A stretch of DNA of 64,000 nt from Azospirillaceae bacterium (GTDB lineage: Bacteria; Pseudomonadota; Alphaproteobacteria; Azospirillales; Azospirillaceae), in NCBI GenBank assembly GCA_031291675.1, contig JARLIO010000001.1:1-64000 (forward strand), written 5' to 3'. Both the position numbers and the translations under genes were made by a program. Shown here piece after piece: positions 44,245 through 52,846 of this stretch. How positions within the stretch are numbered: the stretch's first letter is position 1; every line of letters begins with the position of its first letter. The notes beneath the pieces are model-generated. The model made no database searches. It was given only the letters and a program-made list of their open reading frames with translations, and was not told the origin of the DNA.

Positions 44245-46233
44245 TCAGGCGGCAGCCTGCAACTCGTCGGCCAGGGAAGCGATCTCCTCAATGGCGCCGG
44301 CCAGTTCCTCGGCGCCCTTGGCCTGCTCTTTGGCGGCCGTGCCGGCCTCGGCCGTGGCGCGCGTGGTCTGCTGGGCCGCGGCGGCAATCTGCTCGACACC
44401 GGTTTGAACCTCCTTGACGACGCGGACGATCTCGTCGGTACCGTCGAGGATTTCGGTGTTGCTTTTGGCCACCACGGCCATTTCCCTGGCGACGGTTTCC
44501 AAATCGATGCTGATCGCCTTGTTCTTTTCGACTTCGGCTGCGGCGGTATTTGCGATCTCGACCATATCGCGGCGAACCGCGCCGATCTGGTCCTGAATCG
44601 CTTTGACGGTATCCTTGATGCGGTCGGCGTTCTCGGCCGAATCGCGGGCCAGATTGCGGATGTCGGTCGATACCACGGCGAAACCCTTGCCGAACTCGCC
44701 GGCGCGTGCCGCCTCGACCGAGCCGTTGACCGCCAGCATGTTGGTTTGAATCGACACGGTTGTGATCGCGTCGACGATCTTGTCGATACGCCGGCTGATC
44801 TGCTCCAGCACGGTCATTTGCTCACCGCTTTTCTTGCCGGCTTCGACCGACCTGGTGACGCCGATGATCAGCTCGTCCATCGCGATCTTGTTGGCACCAA
44901 TCATCTGAATGATGGCGCTGCCCTTGTCCCCGGCGGTCGTGGCACGGCCGGCGGCGATCTGGGCCCCTTTTTCGATCTGGGTGATCGCGGCCGAACATTG
45001 CTGCGTTGCCGAACCCTGCTGCTGGGCACCGCGCTGAATCTGGTCCAGCGCCGTCAGGATCTGGGCCGCCGCACGGTTGATCTCCTCCACGGCCGAGGAC
45101 AGTTCCTCCGCCGCCGAGGCGACCTCTTCGCTGCTCTTGGTGATGTCGGTGGAATTTTTGAGTTCGTCGGCAAGTTCCGACAGCTCCTGCGCGGCCTGTT
45201 CGGATTGGGCCAGGGCGATATTCTGCTGGTCGATGGTCTTCAGTGATTCCTGGCAGGCCGCGCTCTGCTCCTCCGCGGCTGCGGCGATAACCTCCGAGCC
45301 CTTCTGGACCTCTTTTGCGGCGACATTCGACTCTTCCGATGCCTTGGCGATCTCGCGGCCGCCGACGGCAACCTCGACCATGTCGGTGCGGACCTGCTCA
45401 AGCTGGGCGGTGATTTGCTTGCCCTTCTCGACCTCCTGCTTGGCGTTGACCGCCGATGCGTTAATCCCTTCGGCGATGACCTTGACGTCCTTTTGGATCT
45501 GGGCGATCAGGTCCTGGATTTCGCGGGCGCTCTTTTCCGAGGTTTCGGCCAGCGTCCGGACCTCGTCGGCCACAACGGCGAAGCCCTTGCCATGTTGGCC
45601 GGCGCGGGCCGCCTCGATCGCGGCATTCAGCGCCAGCAGGTTGGTCTGGTCGGCAATGCGGGCCACCGCCTTGACCACTTCGCTGATGGCCGCGGCCTGG
45701 CGTTCCAGTTCTTCGACCATGCGGACGGCGCCTTCCTGGCGCTCGGCGGCGCGACCGATCGACAGTATCGAATTGCCGATCTGGGTCGTGACGCTTTGGA
45801 TCAGCGATTGCAGCAATTCGGTCTTGGCAACCGACGCATCGGCATTGTCCCTGCCCTTGACGATCAATCCGGCCCCGTGTGTGACGGCCTTCATCGATTC
45901 CTGCGCCGCCCCGGCCGCCTCTTCGGCACCCGAGGCGATCTGCTCAGCCGCTTTGCGCAATTCTTCGGCCGCGGCCGAGGCCTCGGCGATGCCGCTGGCC
46001 AATTGCGAGGTCGCGGCGGCGATGCGTTCGGCCGCCTTCTGCTGGCGAGCGAAGGTCCGTGCCTTCCGCTTCTGTGCCTCGGCGAGCAGCTTGCTGCCGC
46101 CCGCGGCGCCGATATCCTCGACAACCGCGCGTTCACCGGCACTTTGTCCGTTGACGAGATTCTTCTTCACAAGAGCCAAAGCCGCCTCCCCCAGGAATCG
46201 CCAAACTCGAAAACGAGCGCGATCGACCTTCAA
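44245..46233 (-). CDS. soluble methyl-accepting chemotaxis protein with two signalling tips
   Basis: A 662-residue, almost wholly helical protein without membrane segments or a ligand domain. Two MCP hairpin tips are present: residues ~193-226 ([18 protein letters not shown], nearly canonical) and ~491-526 ([18 protein letters not shown], altered). Long EEQ-rich adaptation helices between them (such as [10 protein letters not shown]) offer methylation sites. A cytoplasmic array is expected. It is the first gene of the minus-strand operon; the AT-rich 306 bp upstream must hold its promoter. Confidence 0.92.
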   Translation of the reverse strand: MKVDRARFRVWRFLGEAALALVKKNLVNGQSAGERAVVEDIGAAGGSKLLAEAQKRKARTFARQQKAAERIAAATSQLASGIAEASAAAEELRKAAEQIASGAEEAAGAAQESMKAVTHGAGLIVKGRDNADASVAKTELLQSLIQSVTTQIGNSILSIGRAAERQEGAVRMVEELERQAAAISEVVKAVARIADQTNLLALNAAIEAARAGQHGKGFAVVADEVRTLAETSEKSAREIQDLIAQIQKDVKVIAEGINASAVNAKQEVEKGKQITAQLEQVRTDMVEVAVGGREIAKASEESNVAAKEVQKGSEVIAAAAEEQSAACQESLKTIDQQNIALAQSEQAAQELSELADELKNSTDITKSSEEVASAAEELSSAVEEINRAAAQILTALDQIQRGAQQQGSATQQCSAAITQIEKGAQIAAGRATTAGDKGSAIIQMIGANKIAMDELIIGVTRSVEAGKKSGEQMTVLEQISRRIDKIVDAITTVSIQTNMLAVNGSVEAARAGEFGKGFAVVSTDIRNLARDSAENADRIKDTVKAIQDQIGAVRRDMVEIANTAAAEVEKNKAISIDLETVAREMAVVAKSNTEILDGTDEIVRVVKEVQTGVEQIAAAAQQTTRATAEAGTAAKEQAKGAEELAGAIEEIASLADELQAAA

Positions 46234-46539
46234 ACTATCGTCATATCAGCACAAATACAATATAATTGCGCTAAATAATTCGGTGCTCAACGGATAGGGT
46301 TGAATCGAATCTGTTAACAATTCATTACGCTATTTCATTTACTTCTTCCAGAACTGTTAAAATTCATTGCCGATCAATTTTTAATATGAATCGATATGGT
46401 TTAAACGAAACCTCCTCCTTGCATGGAGATCAAGGGATTGATTTTGCACGATAACGGCGGATTTGTTCATGAGGCGGGAAGCCATGTAAAGTGCACATTT
46501 TATTCTTTTCTAGCGAGCGTATTATACCGTATCATAGCC
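46234..46539. other. AT-rich divergent promoter region between the chemosensory operon and the pentapeptide gene
   Basis: Base composition is much lower in GC than in the flanking genes, with several TATAAT-like stretches on both strands (for example around 46258-46280). No gene-like frame is convincing, although an in-frame ATG at 46423 could lengthen the pentapeptide protein by 39 residues. It must carry the promoter of the 17-kb leftward operon. Confidence 0.5.
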
Positions 46540-46998
46540 ATGGATATCGAATCCGCACCCGACCGCAACTCACCCCCGGCCGTCTTGCTGCGCGAAAACG
46601 GCAAAGTCAAGAATCGCGGCCTGACCGAAGGCGAGTCGCCGCAAATATCATTGTTCGATCAACGCGATATGGTGGCGACCACATCCCCCGATTTTCCCGG
46701 CGAACGCCTGATTATCTGGCGCAATCCCGATCTGGACCGCGAGCGGGCCACTCTCAGTGGCGCCAATCTTCGGCGCGTCGGGCTGGCGCGGGCCAATCTG
46801 TCGATGACCCGGGTCTATGCGGTGCCGCTGGTTCGCGGCGGGTCCTGGCCGGCGAATTTTGAAGGCGCGGTTCTCGCCGGCGCAGACCTGTCGGGGGCAC
46901 AATTCGACGGCGTTATCCTGCGCAATGCCGACCTGACCGGTTGTGTGATGAAAAACGTATCGATGCGGAATGTCGATTTGCAGCACGCCAAACGATGA
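46540..46998 (+). CDS. pentapeptide-repeat protein
   Basis: A 152-residue protein whose C-terminal half has the A(D/N)Lxx pattern: GANLRRVGLARANLSM, then GAVLAGADLSGAQFDGVILR and NADLTGCVMKN. This forms a right-handed quadrilateral beta-helix. The N-terminal ~75 residues are unrelated. Pentapeptide proteins do many things, and without a clear partner the role is unknown. ATG at 46540 versus 46423 is undecided; neither has a ribosome binding site. Repeat copy B lies just downstream. Confidence 0.75.
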   Translation: MDIESAPDRNSPPAVLLRENGKVKNRGLTEGESPQISLFDQRDMVATTSPDFPGERLIIWRNPDLDRERATLSGANLRRVGLARANLSMTRVYAVPLVRGGSWPANFEGAVLAGADLSGAQFDGVILRNADLTGCVMKNVSMRNVDLQHAKR

Positions 46999-47030
46999 AA
47001 ATGATATCGCAGGTATCGGTATTCTGGCCT

Positions 47031-47133
47031 CTGGAGCTGTTTCCGATCACGTTGGATCGGAAACAGCTCTAGATCTTTATTTTGTCGCATTTTCGACGCC
47101 CAACCGGAACCCACTTGGTCGGAAAAGGCTCTA
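47031..47133. repeat. dispersed intergenic repeat, copy B (full length)
   Basis: Same two-part structure as 6300-6402: a hairpin of GAGCTGTTTCCGATC and GATCGGAAACAGCTC (here perfect), then AGATCTTTATTTTGTCGCAT to GGTCGGAAAAGGCTCTA. It lies between the pentapeptide gene and the convergent GNAT gene, where it could end transcription from either side. Confidence 0.85.
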
Positions 47134-47319
47134 TCGCTTTGCGAATGCTCTGCGGGACGTATGGCCGCGAGCATCCAATTCGGCATTATCTGAGTGACGC
47201 GCGGGGAGGTCAACGAAGCCGCCTTGCGCTGATGTCGCAAATTGTGGCTTCGCTCCCGCCGGACCTATTCCAATCCGCGAAGCGTTTTCCGGCCAGAGGC
47301 TCGCGGCCTGGGCCGACCT

Positions 47320-47853
47320 TTACGACCTGGCCGCCCTGACGCCGTCCGGATCAGGGCGCGCATCCAGCGAGAGTTGCAGAAATGCCAGGTCGAGCCACAG
47401 GCCGAACTTGGTGCCGACCTCCCGCAGCAGGCCGACATCCTCGAAGCCGAGCTTTCTGTGCAGGGCTATCGAAGCGACGTTCCCGGCCTCGATTCCAGCG
47501 ACCATGACGTGTTTGCCGATGGCGCGGGCGCGCTCGATGAGGGTCGCCATCAACGCCTTGCCGATGCCGGTTCCCCGGCAGTCTGGCCGGACATACACGG
47601 AATGCTCGACGGTATGCCGATAGCCGTCGAAGGCGCGCCAGTCGCCAAAAGAGGCGTAGCCGGCCACGGCCTGCCTGTCGTCGATGGCAACCAGAACCGG
47701 ATAGCCGGCCCTCTGGCGATCCGCCAACCAGGCCGCCCTGTTGGCCGCATCCACCCTCTGTTCGTTCCAGATGGCATTGGTGTTGACCACGGCGTCGTTA
47801 TAGATGGCGAGGATCCCCTCAATGTCGCCCGTATCGGCGTCACGGATCTGCAT
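47320..47853 (-). CDS. GNAT-family N-acetyltransferase (phosphinothricin/amino-acid type)
   Basis: A 177-residue acetyltransferase. MQIRDADTGDIEGILAIYND is the typical start, HSVYVRPDCRGTGIGKAL carries the acetyl-CoA loop (RxxGxG), and SIALHRKLGFEDVGLLREVG ends the fold. This is the pattern of YncA/PPT-type enzymes that acetylate phosphinothricin, methionine sulfone and similar amino acids. GGAGATC lies upstream of the ATG at 47853. It is divergent from an XRE-cupin regulator across two palindromes. Confidence 0.9.
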   Translation of the reverse strand: MQIRDADTGDIEGILAIYNDAVVNTNAIWNEQRVDAANRAAWLADRQRAGYPVLVAIDDRQAVAGYASFGDWRAFDGYRHTVEHSVYVRPDCRGTGIGKALMATLIERARAIGKHVMVAGIEAGNVASIALHRKLGFEDVGLLREVGTKFGLWLDLAFLQLSLDARPDPDGVRAARS

Positions 47854-47873
47854 GCTTGATCTCCGGCGTTGAT

Positions 47874-47889
47874 GTCCACAATAGTGGAC
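47874..47889. promoter_or_regulatory. palindromic operator between the GNAT and XRE-cupin genes
   Basis: GTCCAC-AATA-GTGGAC is a perfect 16-bp inverted repeat 21 bp upstream of the acetyltransferase start. A related half-conserved form, GTCCATAACAATAGAC, lies at the beginning of the regulator gene. This arrangement fits autoregulation by the XRE protein. Confidence 0.65.
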
Positions 47890-47912
47890 CGAAGAGCGGT
47901 TTTGGTGGTTCA

Positions 47913-47930
47913 TTTATCCATTATGATAAA
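47913..47930. promoter_or_regulatory. second palindrome upstream of the XRE-cupin gene
   Basis: TTTATC-CATTAT-GATAAA is a perfect inverted repeat ending 4 bp before the preferred start codon at 47935 and overlapping an alternative ATG at 47923. It could be a second operator or part of the regulator's own promoter. Confidence 0.45.
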
Positions 47931-47934
47931 ACAA

Positions 47935-48504
47935 ATGTCCATAACAATAGACGATCTGAACCACCGTATCGGCGCAAGGGTGCGCATTGAGCGAGAGGGC
48001 CGGGGCTGGTCGCTGACCGACCTGGCGACCCGCTCGGGCGTGTCGCGGGCGATGGTGCACAAGCTGGAACACGGCGATTGCAGCCCCACGGCGACACTGC
48101 TTGCGCGGCTGTCGGGCGCATTCGGCTTGAGCATGTCCCAGCTCATTGCCCGCGCTGAAATGCCGGCAGGGCGGTTGCTGCGCAAAGCCGATCAGCCGGT
48201 GTGGATCGATCCGCAAAGCGGCTATGTGCGGCGGCACGTGTCGCCACCTTCGGACATGCCGCTCGAGCTGGTGCATATCGAGTTGCCGCCGGGCGCGGAA
48301 GTCCCGATGCCGGCGGCCGCCTATGCCTCGCAGCGACAGCTCGTTTGGGCACTCCGTGGTTCTCTGGTGTTCATCGAAGGGCAAACCCGGCATGAGATGA
48401 ATGAAGGCGATTGCCTGGAGCTGGGACCCCCGGCCGACTGCGTTTTCAAGAACGAAACGTCCGATTGCTGCACTTATGCGGTCGCCGTCTTGAGGCGGAC
48501 GTGA
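47935..48504 (+). CDS. XRE-family regulator with C-terminal cupin domain
   Basis: A 189-residue protein. The N-terminal lambda-repressor-type helix-turn-helix is RGWSLTDLATRSGVSRAMVHKLEHGD. The C-terminal cupin runs from about residue 105 (ELVHIELPPGAEVPMP) to GDCLELGPPADCVF and would bind a small effector. Such regulators are often divergent from a GNAT gene and control it. Start codons at 47923 and 47935 are both possible. Confidence 0.88.
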   Translation: MSITIDDLNHRIGARVRIEREGRGWSLTDLATRSGVSRAMVHKLEHGDCSPTATLLARLSGAFGLSMSQLIARAEMPAGRLLRKADQPVWIDPQSGYVRRHVSPPSDMPLELVHIELPPGAEVPMPAAAYASQRQLVWALRGSLVFIEGQTRHEMNEGDCLELGPPADCVFKNETSDCCTYAVAVLRRT

Positions 48505-48678
48505 GCGGCGTTGGCGCACAAATCGAACTGCCGTTGTGAAAAAGCGACATGAGATACGGGTAGGCTGTTGTGTTTGTTCGGCATTGAGCAATCAGAACCA
48601 GAGCGGCGAAAGGCGCTCCGAGCCTACCTCACAACGGGCTTTCAGGATAGCCATGCGATTTGTGCACCAGCGCCGTTC
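48503..48678. repeat. 176-bp nested inverted-repeat element (MITE-like or structured RNA)
   Basis: Outer arms are 48503-48525 and 48656-48678, 20 of 23 positions complementary. A second pair inside is CCGTTGTGA (48531-48539) with TCACAACGG (48629-48637). A third is GGTAGGCT (48559-48566) with AGCCTACC (48621-48628). A small hairpin is GAGCG (48601-48605) with CGCTC (48614-48618). All pairs are properly nested, so the strand can fold into one long interrupted stem. The outer arm includes the last two bases of the XRE gene's stop codon. It holds no gene. It could be a miniature inverted-repeat transposable element or a structured 3' RNA. Confidence 0.7.
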
Positions 48679-48928
48679 TGGAGTGAACTGAGTCTATTAG
48701 AGAAATTATATTGATATTATAATTATCAATAATTATAATATATATCCATCAAACAATGAAAATGCAAGCATTTGTATATCGAATATTGCATGGATTGTTG
48801 AGGTATTTCAATCCATTCATAATCGAATATGTTAACGCAAAATTCAGAACATTCCGTGCATTGTGCCGTTTCGAGGATGATATTTGGCTCATTACCGCCA
48901 GAAACTCAAGTGAAAGGACGAAGTTTAC
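48679..48928. other. very AT-rich intergenic stretch with a 28-bp palindrome
   Basis: Roughly 48690-48860 is strikingly AT-rich. At 48714-48741 a 13-bp inverted repeat (core ATTATAATTAT-CA-ATAATTATAAT) forms a perfect palindrome. The stretch leads to AAAGGA and the start of the Cache-protein gene and so probably carries its promoter. The palindrome could be an operator, a nucleoid-protein target or a hairpin. Confidence 0.6.
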
Positions 48929-49396
48929 ATGACAACGTTCAGGATGGCCGCGATGGTATCCGCTCTCGTTATGCTGTCTTCGACCGCCGTTCTCGCTGAA
49001 GACGCGCAGCCGACCGCAGCCGAAGTCGAGCTTTTTGTCGGGCGCATGACCGCTCACGTCGCCGAAGTGGGGACAGAGAAGGCCTTTGCCGATTTCAGCG
49101 ACCAGAAAGGCCCGTGGGTCAAGGGTGAGCTCTATGGTTTTTGCCATACCCTTGATGGTGTCAGCGTCGCCCATGGCGGCAATCCGGCCCTGGTGGGCAA
49201 GAATGTGCTCGGATTCAAGGACCCCGACGGGGTGCTCGTCAATGTCGTCGTCGTGAATAAGGCAAAGACCGACGGCAAGGGCTGGATCGACTATCGGTGG
49301 CCGAATTCCGTCACCAAGAAGATCACATTGAAGCATGTCTACGTCGAAAAAGTGGCGGATAAATTCGTCTGCGGTTCGGGTTACTACGCCCAGTGA
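48929..49396 (+). CDS. secreted single-Cache-domain protein
   Basis: A 155-residue protein with a Sec signal peptide (MTTFRMAAMVSALVMLSSTA, cleavage after VLA). The compact domain resembles sCache: FADFSDQKGPWVKGELYGF, then GNPALVGKNVLGFKDPDG and GKGWIDYRWPNSVTKK. Free periplasmic Cache proteins can bind small ligands and present them to receptors. It lies 35 bp before a transmembrane MCP on the same strand. AAAGGA precedes the ATG. Confidence 0.83.
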   Translation: MTTFRMAAMVSALVMLSSTAVLAEDAQPTAAEVELFVGRMTAHVAEVGTEKAFADFSDQKGPWVKGELYGFCHTLDGVSVAHGGNPALVGKNVLGFKDPDGVLVNVVVVNKAKTDGKGWIDYRWPNSVTKKITLKHVYVEKVADKFVCGSGYYAQ

Positions 49397-49431
49397 CGCG
49401 GTTCGGGCGCGTTTTGCGGTAAATCGAAGAG

Positions 49432-51132
49432 ATGGATGCTCACGGGATGCGAATTTTCGCCAATCTACCCCTGTTCCAGAAGGTCGTCGTCGCTCCAGCC
49501 GTGGGCATTCTGGCTCTGATTGCTTTGGCCGTCCTGGTCGTGGCGAATGCCAAGCAACAGAACCACGATATCACCCAACTCAACGACGTTGTTTTCGGTC
49601 AGACTCAACGGAGCCTCGAAATCAAGGACGCCGTCGCGGTGTTCCATGCCCGTCTTTTTGGACTGATGTCGTCGGCCGCCAACGAGACCGACGCGGACCG
49701 GCGCACCAAGATGGCCAGCGACCTTGGCGGCGCGATGCAGTCTCTGGTCGCCGTCATGGCCACCACCTTCTCAAAGGAAGGTTCGGAACGGGCGACCACC
49801 ATGACCAGGCTTTTCAGCGACTATCAGTCCGCCGCGCAGCAGGCCATCGATATCGGGACGACCGACGCCACCTACGGCGCCATCATGATGGGTGATGCCG
49901 ATACCCAGTTTCATCAACTGCGTGTTGGCCTTGAGGCCTGGGCGCAGGAATTGCTGGCGGAACGCGCCAAGGTCGTTGAGACAATGCGCGCTGACAACGA
50001 GGCCAGTTGGAAGCATACCGTGATCATTGCCATCGTGGTCTCATTGGGCAGTCTGGCGGCGGCGATCTTCATCTCGCGCGAGATCGCCCATCCGATCGTG
50101 CGGCTGACCGGCATCATGAGCGCACTCGCCGCGGGTGACATGACGGCTTTGGTGGAAGGCAGCGAGCGCCGCGACGAAGTCGGCGCCATGGCCCGTGCCG
50201 TGGTGGTGTTCAAGGAGCACGCCATCGAGAACCAGCGGATGGAGGCCGACCGGGAGACCACCGGGCAACGCGCGGCGGCCGATAAACAGCGGGAGTTGCG
50301 ATTGCTCGCCACCAAGCTGGAGGCCAGCGTCGGCAGCGTCGTCGAATCGGTCAGCCGGGCGGCCAACAACATGCAGGTGTCGGCCAAGACCATGACCGAG
50401 ACCGCAGAGGATACCAGTTTGCAGGCCGCGAACGTCTCGGCGGCCATCGGCCAGGCGACCAGCAACGTCGAGATCGCCGCCAGTGCCGCCGAGCAGATGT
50501 CGACCTCGGCAACCGAGATCAGCCGCCGCATTCAGGATTCCACCACCATCGCCCAGAAGGCAGCCGTCGAGGCCGAACGAGCCCAGGGCAAGGTCCGCGC
50601 GCTCGACGATGCCGCCCACAAGATCGGCGATATCGTCAACCTCATCAGAAGCGTGGCCAATCAAACCAACCTGTTGGCGTTGAACGCCACCATCGAGGCG
50701 GCACGCGCCGGAGAGGTCGGAAAAGGCTTCGCCGTGGTGGCGGCCGAGGTCAAGGTCCTGGCGCGCCAGTCGGCGACCGCAACTGAAGGTATTGCCGCCC
50801 ACATCTCGGCCATCCAAACCGCGACCCAGGAGGCCGTGGTGGCCATACAGGCGATCGACGGCACCATCGGTGCCATCAACGAAATATCCGCCGCGGTGGC
50901 TGCGGCCATCGAGCGGCAGAGCGCCGCGATCTACGAGATCACGCGCAATACTCACGAGGCCGCCGTCGGGACTCAACAAGTGGCAACCACCATGGAAAAG
51001 GTGAACCAGGCCGTCAATGGCAGCGGCAGATCGGCTCAACAGGTGTTCGTGGCTTCGCGTGATCTTGACGATCAGGCCCGTGCGCTCAAGGTGGAGATGG
51101 GCCGCTTTCTGACGAATATCATGGTGACGTAA
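49432..51132 (+). CDS. transmembrane methyl-accepting chemotaxis protein
   Basis: This 566-residue receptor has TM1 at about 15-37 and a periplasmic helical-bundle domain of about 150 residues (4HB_MCP-like). TM2 lies near 197-217 ([20 protein letters not shown]) and HAMP follows from [14 protein letters not shown]. The signalling tip is [20 protein letters not shown] near 410. It is co-directional with the preceding secreted Cache gene, which may be its ligand-binding partner (inference). It could signal through the array at 29-46 kb or another one. Confidence 0.92.
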   Translation: MDAHGMRIFANLPLFQKVVVAPAVGILALIALAVLVVANAKQQNHDITQLNDVVFGQTQRSLEIKDAVAVFHARLFGLMSSAANETDADRRTKMASDLGGAMQSLVAVMATTFSKEGSERATTMTRLFSDYQSAAQQAIDIGTTDATYGAIMMGDADTQFHQLRVGLEAWAQELLAERAKVVETMRADNEASWKHTVIIAIVVSLGSLAAAIFISREIAHPIVRLTGIMSALAAGDMTALVEGSERRDEVGAMARAVVVFKEHAIENQRMEADRETTGQRAAADKQRELRLLATKLEASVGSVVESVSRAANNMQVSAKTMTETAEDTSLQAANVSAAIGQATSNVEIAASAAEQMSTSATEISRRIQDSTTIAQKAAVEAERAQGKVRALDDAAHKIGDIVNLIRSVANQTNLLALNATIEAARAGEVGKGFAVVAAEVKVLARQSATATEGIAAHISAIQTATQEAVVAIQAIDGTIGAINEISAAVAAAIERQSAAIYEITRNTHEAAVGTQQVATTMEKVNQAVNGSGRSAQQVFVASRDLDDQARALKVEMGRFLTNIMVT

Positions 51133-51536
51133 GGGCCTGGTTTCAGGAAGGGGCGGCGCGCCGCGGCTCATCCCACCGCCGATGGGCGTGCATCGCGACC
51201 GAACGCGTGCGGCGACACAAGACGGCCGGAAATGAGACCGGCCGCACCGACGGATCCATCCTGCCGGCGATGCGTCAAGGTTGTCGCGAACCGGGATGAT
51301 TCCGCGCGGTCTGGCACCGCGGAGCGGACTCCTGGAGAATTGATCGCTCCTCGATCGTTATATATATCTGTAATCGACACATTGTCGTCGTCAATGAAAC
51401 GAATTGAACTGAAATACGTAAATGATTTATTCACATATTATCGATGAATATTGTGGCATCGGGAAAATGTGGCACCCAAATCCGACGATGATATTGGGAC
51501 AGATGCCGTTGACGAGCAACGAAAATTCGAGGCTAC
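51133..51536. other. 404-bp intergenic region before the dlt-like operon
   Basis: No gene-like frame is seen. The right half (about 51350-51530) is AT-rich with TATATATAT near 51360 and should carry the promoter of the envelope-modification operon. No confident terminator for the MCP gene was found. Confidence 0.45.
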
Positions 51537-52703
51537 ATGATCAAATCGCAAACAGCCGACGGCGGTGACATGGATCAGTTGGTTTCAGCGCAAGCTGAAA
51601 TTGAACCGACCGTCGCGCCGACATTGACCACGCGGATCCGCGCCGGTCGGTCGGCATTCCTCGACGGGTTGCTCCGTCCCTCGTTGGTGGCGGTCTTCGT
51701 GGCGCTGGCGCTTTGCCTCGGCGTGATGATCGCGGCGGCCACGCTCATCACCGAGCAGGCCATGATGGCCCAAGGCGCTGCGCTGTTTGCCCAGGATCCT
51801 TTGGACGACTACGCGTTTGCCAGCAGCGAGGCCCTGCGCTTCCAGCGCCAGCCGCCCGTGGGCGCGCATGTGGCGCTGATCGGCACGGCGGCCCTGCGCG
51901 AGGGCCTGACCGTCGGCGGCGACATCGCCGCCCGGCTCGCCCAACGCCTGGGCCATCCGATGCCGGTGGTGGATTTCATGAGCGGTGGCCAATCCGGGAT
52001 CGAGACGGCCGCGCTGGCCGAAAGCCTGGGTCCCGACTTCCGGGGAATCCTGGTCCTCGGCATCAGTCTCAGCCGGTTGGCTGCGGACTCCTCGGAACTG
52101 GGGGGCCTCGTCCGCGAGCCGCGCCTTGCCTTCGTCTCGGCCGCCGGCGACGCGGAGATCAGGGCCAACGGGTTCGAGCCGCCCCATCGAACCGGCAACT
52201 ACCTGATCGACAACTACAAGTTCTTCGTGGCCCGCTATCGCCCGATCCTTTGGCATCTGCTGAGCGGGACCGCGCCGGTCCATGACACGCGAACCTATCT
52301 CGGCCGTCCCGCCGCCGACACCGCCGAATGGGCATCCGACGCCCTCATCCTGAAGGCGCGCCTGTCGCATTACCAGGAGCGCGCCGAGGGCAATCTCGGT
52401 TCACTGGACCGCCTCATCCGCCTCTTCCCCGACCGCAACAAGGTCCAGATCGTGCTGATGGAGATCCCGCTCAATCCCCGCGCGATGGATCAGGTGATCG
52501 GTCGCGCCTTCGTCGAGGCTCATCGCGCCCGGGTCCAAGCCTTCGCCCGCCGGGAAGGGGTCGTGTACTGGGACCTGAACCCGACGGCCGGGTTGCTTCC
52601 CGCCGATTTCCAGGATTGGGCGCACATCAACAGTGCCCACGCCCAGGACCGTTGGACCAGCCAGATGGTCGAACGCCTGATCCCGCTGATCCAGAACCCG
52701 TAA
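51537..52703 (+). CDS. DltD/SGNH-hydrolase-like membrane-anchored protein
   Basis: A 388-residue protein with a cytoplasmic lead and one membrane anchor at residues ~48-72 (PSLVAVFVALALCLGVMIAA). An extracytoplasmic SGNH/GDSL-like domain follows. The block-I motif reads ALIGTAALREGL where DltD-type proteins usually have GSS, so the expected Ser nucleophile is replaced by Thr or Ala. Later blocks are FMSGGQSG and a C-terminal DWAHINSAHAQD with the His. First gene of a dlt-like operon, 10 bases before the microprotein. The family acts in D-alanyl or acyl transfer at the envelope. Confidence 0.75.
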   Translation: MIKSQTADGGDMDQLVSAQAEIEPTVAPTLTTRIRAGRSAFLDGLLRPSLVAVFVALALCLGVMIAAATLITEQAMMAQGAALFAQDPLDDYAFASSEALRFQRQPPVGAHVALIGTAALREGLTVGGDIAARLAQRLGHPMPVVDFMSGGQSGIETAALAESLGPDFRGILVLGISLSRLAADSSELGGLVREPRLAFVSAAGDAEIRANGFEPPHRTGNYLIDNYKFFVARYRPILWHLLSGTAPVHDTRTYLGRPAADTAEWASDALILKARLSHYQERAEGNLGSLDRLIRLFPDRNKVQIVLMEIPLNPRAMDQVIGRAFVEAHRARVQAFARREGVVYWDLNPTAGLLPADFQDWAHINSAHAQDRWTSQMVERLIPLIQNP

Positions 52704-52713
52704 GGTCAAAGAC

Positions 52714-52845
52714 ATGAAGAATTTACTGCGGCGTGCCGGACAGGCGTTCCAGGGGCTGATCCTCGGCGCCTTGCTGTTCGGCGCCATCGTGACGATGGTG
52801 CAGATCGAAACGGGCGCCCGGGTCTTCCGTTACCAGGGCTTCTGA
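52714..52845 (+). CDS. 43-residue DltX-like membrane microprotein
   Basis: Too short for routine gene calls. ATG 52714 to TGA 52845 encodes a protein with one membrane helix (GLILGALLFGAIVTMV) and the C-terminus VFRYQGF. DltX proteins, encoded just before dltB, are about 50 residues, have one helix and end in an F-x-Y-x-x-F motif whose Tyr is thought to carry the acyl group from DltB to DltD. The C-terminal FRYQGF fits. It is packed between the DltD-like stop (10 bases) and the MBOAT start (1 base). Confidence 0.8.
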   Translation: MKNLLRRAGQAFQGLILGALLFGAIVTMVQIETGARVFRYQGF

Positions 52846-52846
52846 A

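Noticed and set aside
48690-48860. Possible replication origin in the AT-rich island
   Set aside because: No DnaA-box cluster, no replication or partition gene nearby; promoter DNA is the simpler reading.
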